Assembly (NCBI GenBank): GCA_947462865.1
Contig: CANHRW010000088.1
Span: 1 to 7,983, forward strand
Reading direction: 5' to 3'
DNA length: 7,983 nt
From: Bacteroidota bacterium
GTDB lineage: Bacteria > Bacteroidota > Bacteroidia > UKL13-3
Both the position numbers and the translations under genes were made by a program. Below, piece after piece: positions 7,165 to 7,983 of the stretch (position 1 is its first letter; each line of letters begins with the position of its first letter). Below the pieces are notes generated by a model. That model worked only from the letters and a program-made list of their open reading frames with translations, was not told the origin of the DNA and did no database searches.

Positions 7165-7539
7165 TCAATTTTCAAAAAAACCTTGTTCTTCAAAGTAGCG
7201 AATTACCAACCGTTTGAGCAATTCTTCTTGGGTAGTTAAATCAAGGTAAGGTGGTGTTTGAATTAGGGTATAATGTGGCCATCCATCGCTGTCTGTCTTT
7301 TCAAAGGCATAATAACCTTGGTAACTGAGAAGTTTGGCTGTTGCAATGTGCATTAGCTCTAATTTTTCTTGTTTATTAAATTCCCTTAAAACGCCCAATT
7401 CTTGAACACCAATAATGAACAAAAGCCCATTCATGTCTGGTTTTTTTCCGAACTGTTTTTTTAAATCAAAGACAATTTGATACCAACGTGCTTTCTCTAG
7501 GTCGTTTAATTCAGTAATACTAAATTCAGTTTGCTTCAT
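7165..7539 (-). CDS. Conserved hypothetical protein, 124 residues, probably cytoplasmic
   Basis: I do not recognise a named domain. The product is 124 residues, has no signal peptide or membrane segment, and looks like a compact soluble alpha/beta protein. Visible landmarks are LEKARWYQIVFDLKKQFGKKPDMN (14-37, helical), LLFIIGVQELG (39-49), KLELMHIATAKLLSYQGYY (59-77), DGWPHYTLI (85-93), and LLKRLVIRYFEEQ (107-119). The sequence style resembles uncharacterised short proteins I associate with Bacteroidota, but this is memory, not a search. The ATG at 7539 is preferred; a TTG start at 7584 would extend it by 15 poorly structured residues. It is the first gene of the minus-strand run and is followed by the isomerase after 55 bp. 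Codon-level coherence and clean neighbours support a real gene; function is unknown. Confidence 0.75.
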   Translation of the reverse strand: MKQTEFSITELNDLEKARWYQIVFDLKKQFGKKPDMNGLLFIIGVQELGVLREFNKQEKLELMHIATAKLLSYQGYYAFEKTDSDGWPHYTLIQTPPYLDLTTQEELLKRLVIRYFEEQGFFEN

Positions 7540-7609
7540 TAATTGGCAATTTAGCCCTTTATTTGAAATAGTAACGCAAGCCAATTAGTCATAAATTAAC
7601 TCGTTAAAA
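7540..7609. promoter_or_regulatory. Divergent intergenic region with presumed promoters
   Basis: Two genes start outward from this 70-bp A/T-rich gap, so promoters for both are expected here or just inside the flanking genes. On the plus strand TTTATTTG (7558-7565) matches the -7 consensus TAnnTTTG except at its second base, and would give a leader of about 38 nt for the phosphatase gene. The nearest TTTG (7530-7533) is too far upstream for a standard -33 box. No good box is visible on the minus strand, and I see no clear operator-like inverted repeat. Confidence 0.3.
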
Positions 7610-7983
7610 ATGAAAAGCATACAATTTATCTCTTTGCTCATTTTGAGCATTCTTACAGTAGGTAAAATAAACGCACAAACACCTAAAGTAATTGCAGGAC
7701 CAATGAATGGCTATGCAGAATACTCAGAAGTCTTGATATGGATACAAACGATCTGTACCAAGCATTTGAGCATTAAATACAGAAAATTAAATGAAACAGT
7801 TTGGAACCAAAAAGACGTAGAATTAAACGGTTCCTGTGAGCCTCAAAATAATAAAATTGTACTCACGAACCTGGCATTTGGAAGCACCTACGAATACCAA
7901 ATTTTTTTGAACAAAAAAACTCCATTTAAAGCCAATTACCCATTTACTTTTAAAACCAAAACTTTATGGGAGTGGAGAACTCC
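7610..7983 (+). CDS. PhoD-like alkaline phosphatase family protein, N-terminal part (truncated by window edge)
   Basis: From the ATG at 7610, 124 complete codons run to the right edge. A Sec signal peptide (MKSIQFISLLILSILTVGKINA, probable cleavage after Ala22, before QTPK) predicts export. Residues 26-118 look like the Ig-like N-terminal domain of PhoD-type phosphatases: VIAGPMNGYAEYSEVLIWIQT (positions 27-47), with the GPM-G-Y motif that opens it; NKIVLTNLAFGSTYEYQIFL (81-100), the fibronectin-like TYEYQ strand; and FTFKTKTLWEWRT (112-124), the link into the catalytic domain. The metal-binding phosphatase domain lies beyond the window, so catalytic residues cannot be checked. Such enzymes release phosphate from phosphomonoesters or diesters outside the cytoplasm, using metal ions. 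The gene is divergent from the five-gene run and has no Shine-Dalgarno, only an A-rich leader. Confidence 0.82.
   Translation, partial: MKSIQFISLLILSILTVGKINAQTPKVIAGPMNGYAEYSEVLIWIQTICTKHLSIKYRKLNETVWNQKDVELNGSCEPQNNKIVLTNLAFGSTYEYQIFLNKKTPFKANYPFTFKTKTLWEWRT

Larger units (their letters stand above)
1097..7539 (-). other. Predicted five-gene transcription unit (hypothetical, isomerase, DUF5686 protein, menD, menB)
   Basis: Five genes lie head to tail on the minus strand with spacers of 55, 10, 45 and 3 bp, and I see no strong hairpin-plus-T-run terminator between them. The two tightest joints (isomerase to DUF5686 gene, menD to menB) are the safest pairs. The 55-bp and 45-bp gaps are large enough to hold promoters, so the unit may have internal starts. 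The grouping combines an envelope pair with a menaquinone pair and does not by itself imply a shared function. Confidence 0.5.

Noticed and set aside
1..7983. A new defence system, mobile element, prophage, CRISPR array or biosynthetic cluster
   Set aside because: Every long frame is a recognisable housekeeping or envelope gene (or one small conserved unknown). There are no integrase or transposase motifs, repeat arrays, terminal inverted repeats or tRNA-associated junctions.

Overview
The window looks like an AT-rich chromosomal segment from a member of the Bacteroidota, perhaps close to Chitinophagia or Sphingobacteriia. The evidence is an outer-membrane protein with an N-terminal carboxypeptidase-regulatory-like domain followed by a DUF5686-type body, a secreted cyclophilin with the helical insert usual in this phylum, and a PhoD-like phosphatase of Bacteroidota type. 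None of the starts has a convincing Shine-Dalgarno sequence, and leaders are A/T-rich, which is also typical. The genus cannot be set from the sequence alone.

Layout. At the left edge (1-244, minus) is the N-terminal part of a Nudix hydrolase, cut just before its Nudix box. Divergent from it, 32 bp away, is a class I SAM-dependent methyltransferase (277-1110, plus) with a hydrophobic C-terminal region. Its stop overlaps by 14 bp the end of a convergent five-gene minus-strand run. In transcription order this run is: a small conserved hypothetical protein (7539-7165), a secreted peptidyl-prolyl isomerase (7109-6231), a DUF5686 outer-membrane protein (6220-3671), menD (3625-1925) and menB (1921-1097). 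The spacers are 55, 10, 45 and 3 bp, so co-transcription is likely, though a perfect Bacteroidota -7 box in the 45-bp spacer suggests menD-menB may also have their own promoter. Divergent from the run, across 70 bp, starts a PhoD-like alkaline phosphatase (7610 to the right edge, plus), truncated after its N-terminal domain.

How the genes work together. MenD and MenB are two steps of classical (o-succinylbenzoate) menaquinone synthesis: MenD makes SEPHCHC from isochorismate and 2-oxoglutarate, and MenB closes the naphthoate ring. The steps between them (MenH, MenC, MenE) and the steps after are not here. The isomerase and the DUF5686 protein both carry signal peptides and are nearly contiguous, so a link in envelope biogenesis is possible. 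That is inference from position only.

I see no RNA gene, mobile element, CRISPR array, prophage or defence-like module, and no non-coding stretch over 300 bases. This reads as an ordinary housekeeping region. The points worth a second look are a GTG start for menD with a possible internal promoter, the membrane-tailed methyltransferase, the overlapping convergent stops without a visible terminator, and an uncharacterised small protein heading the run.
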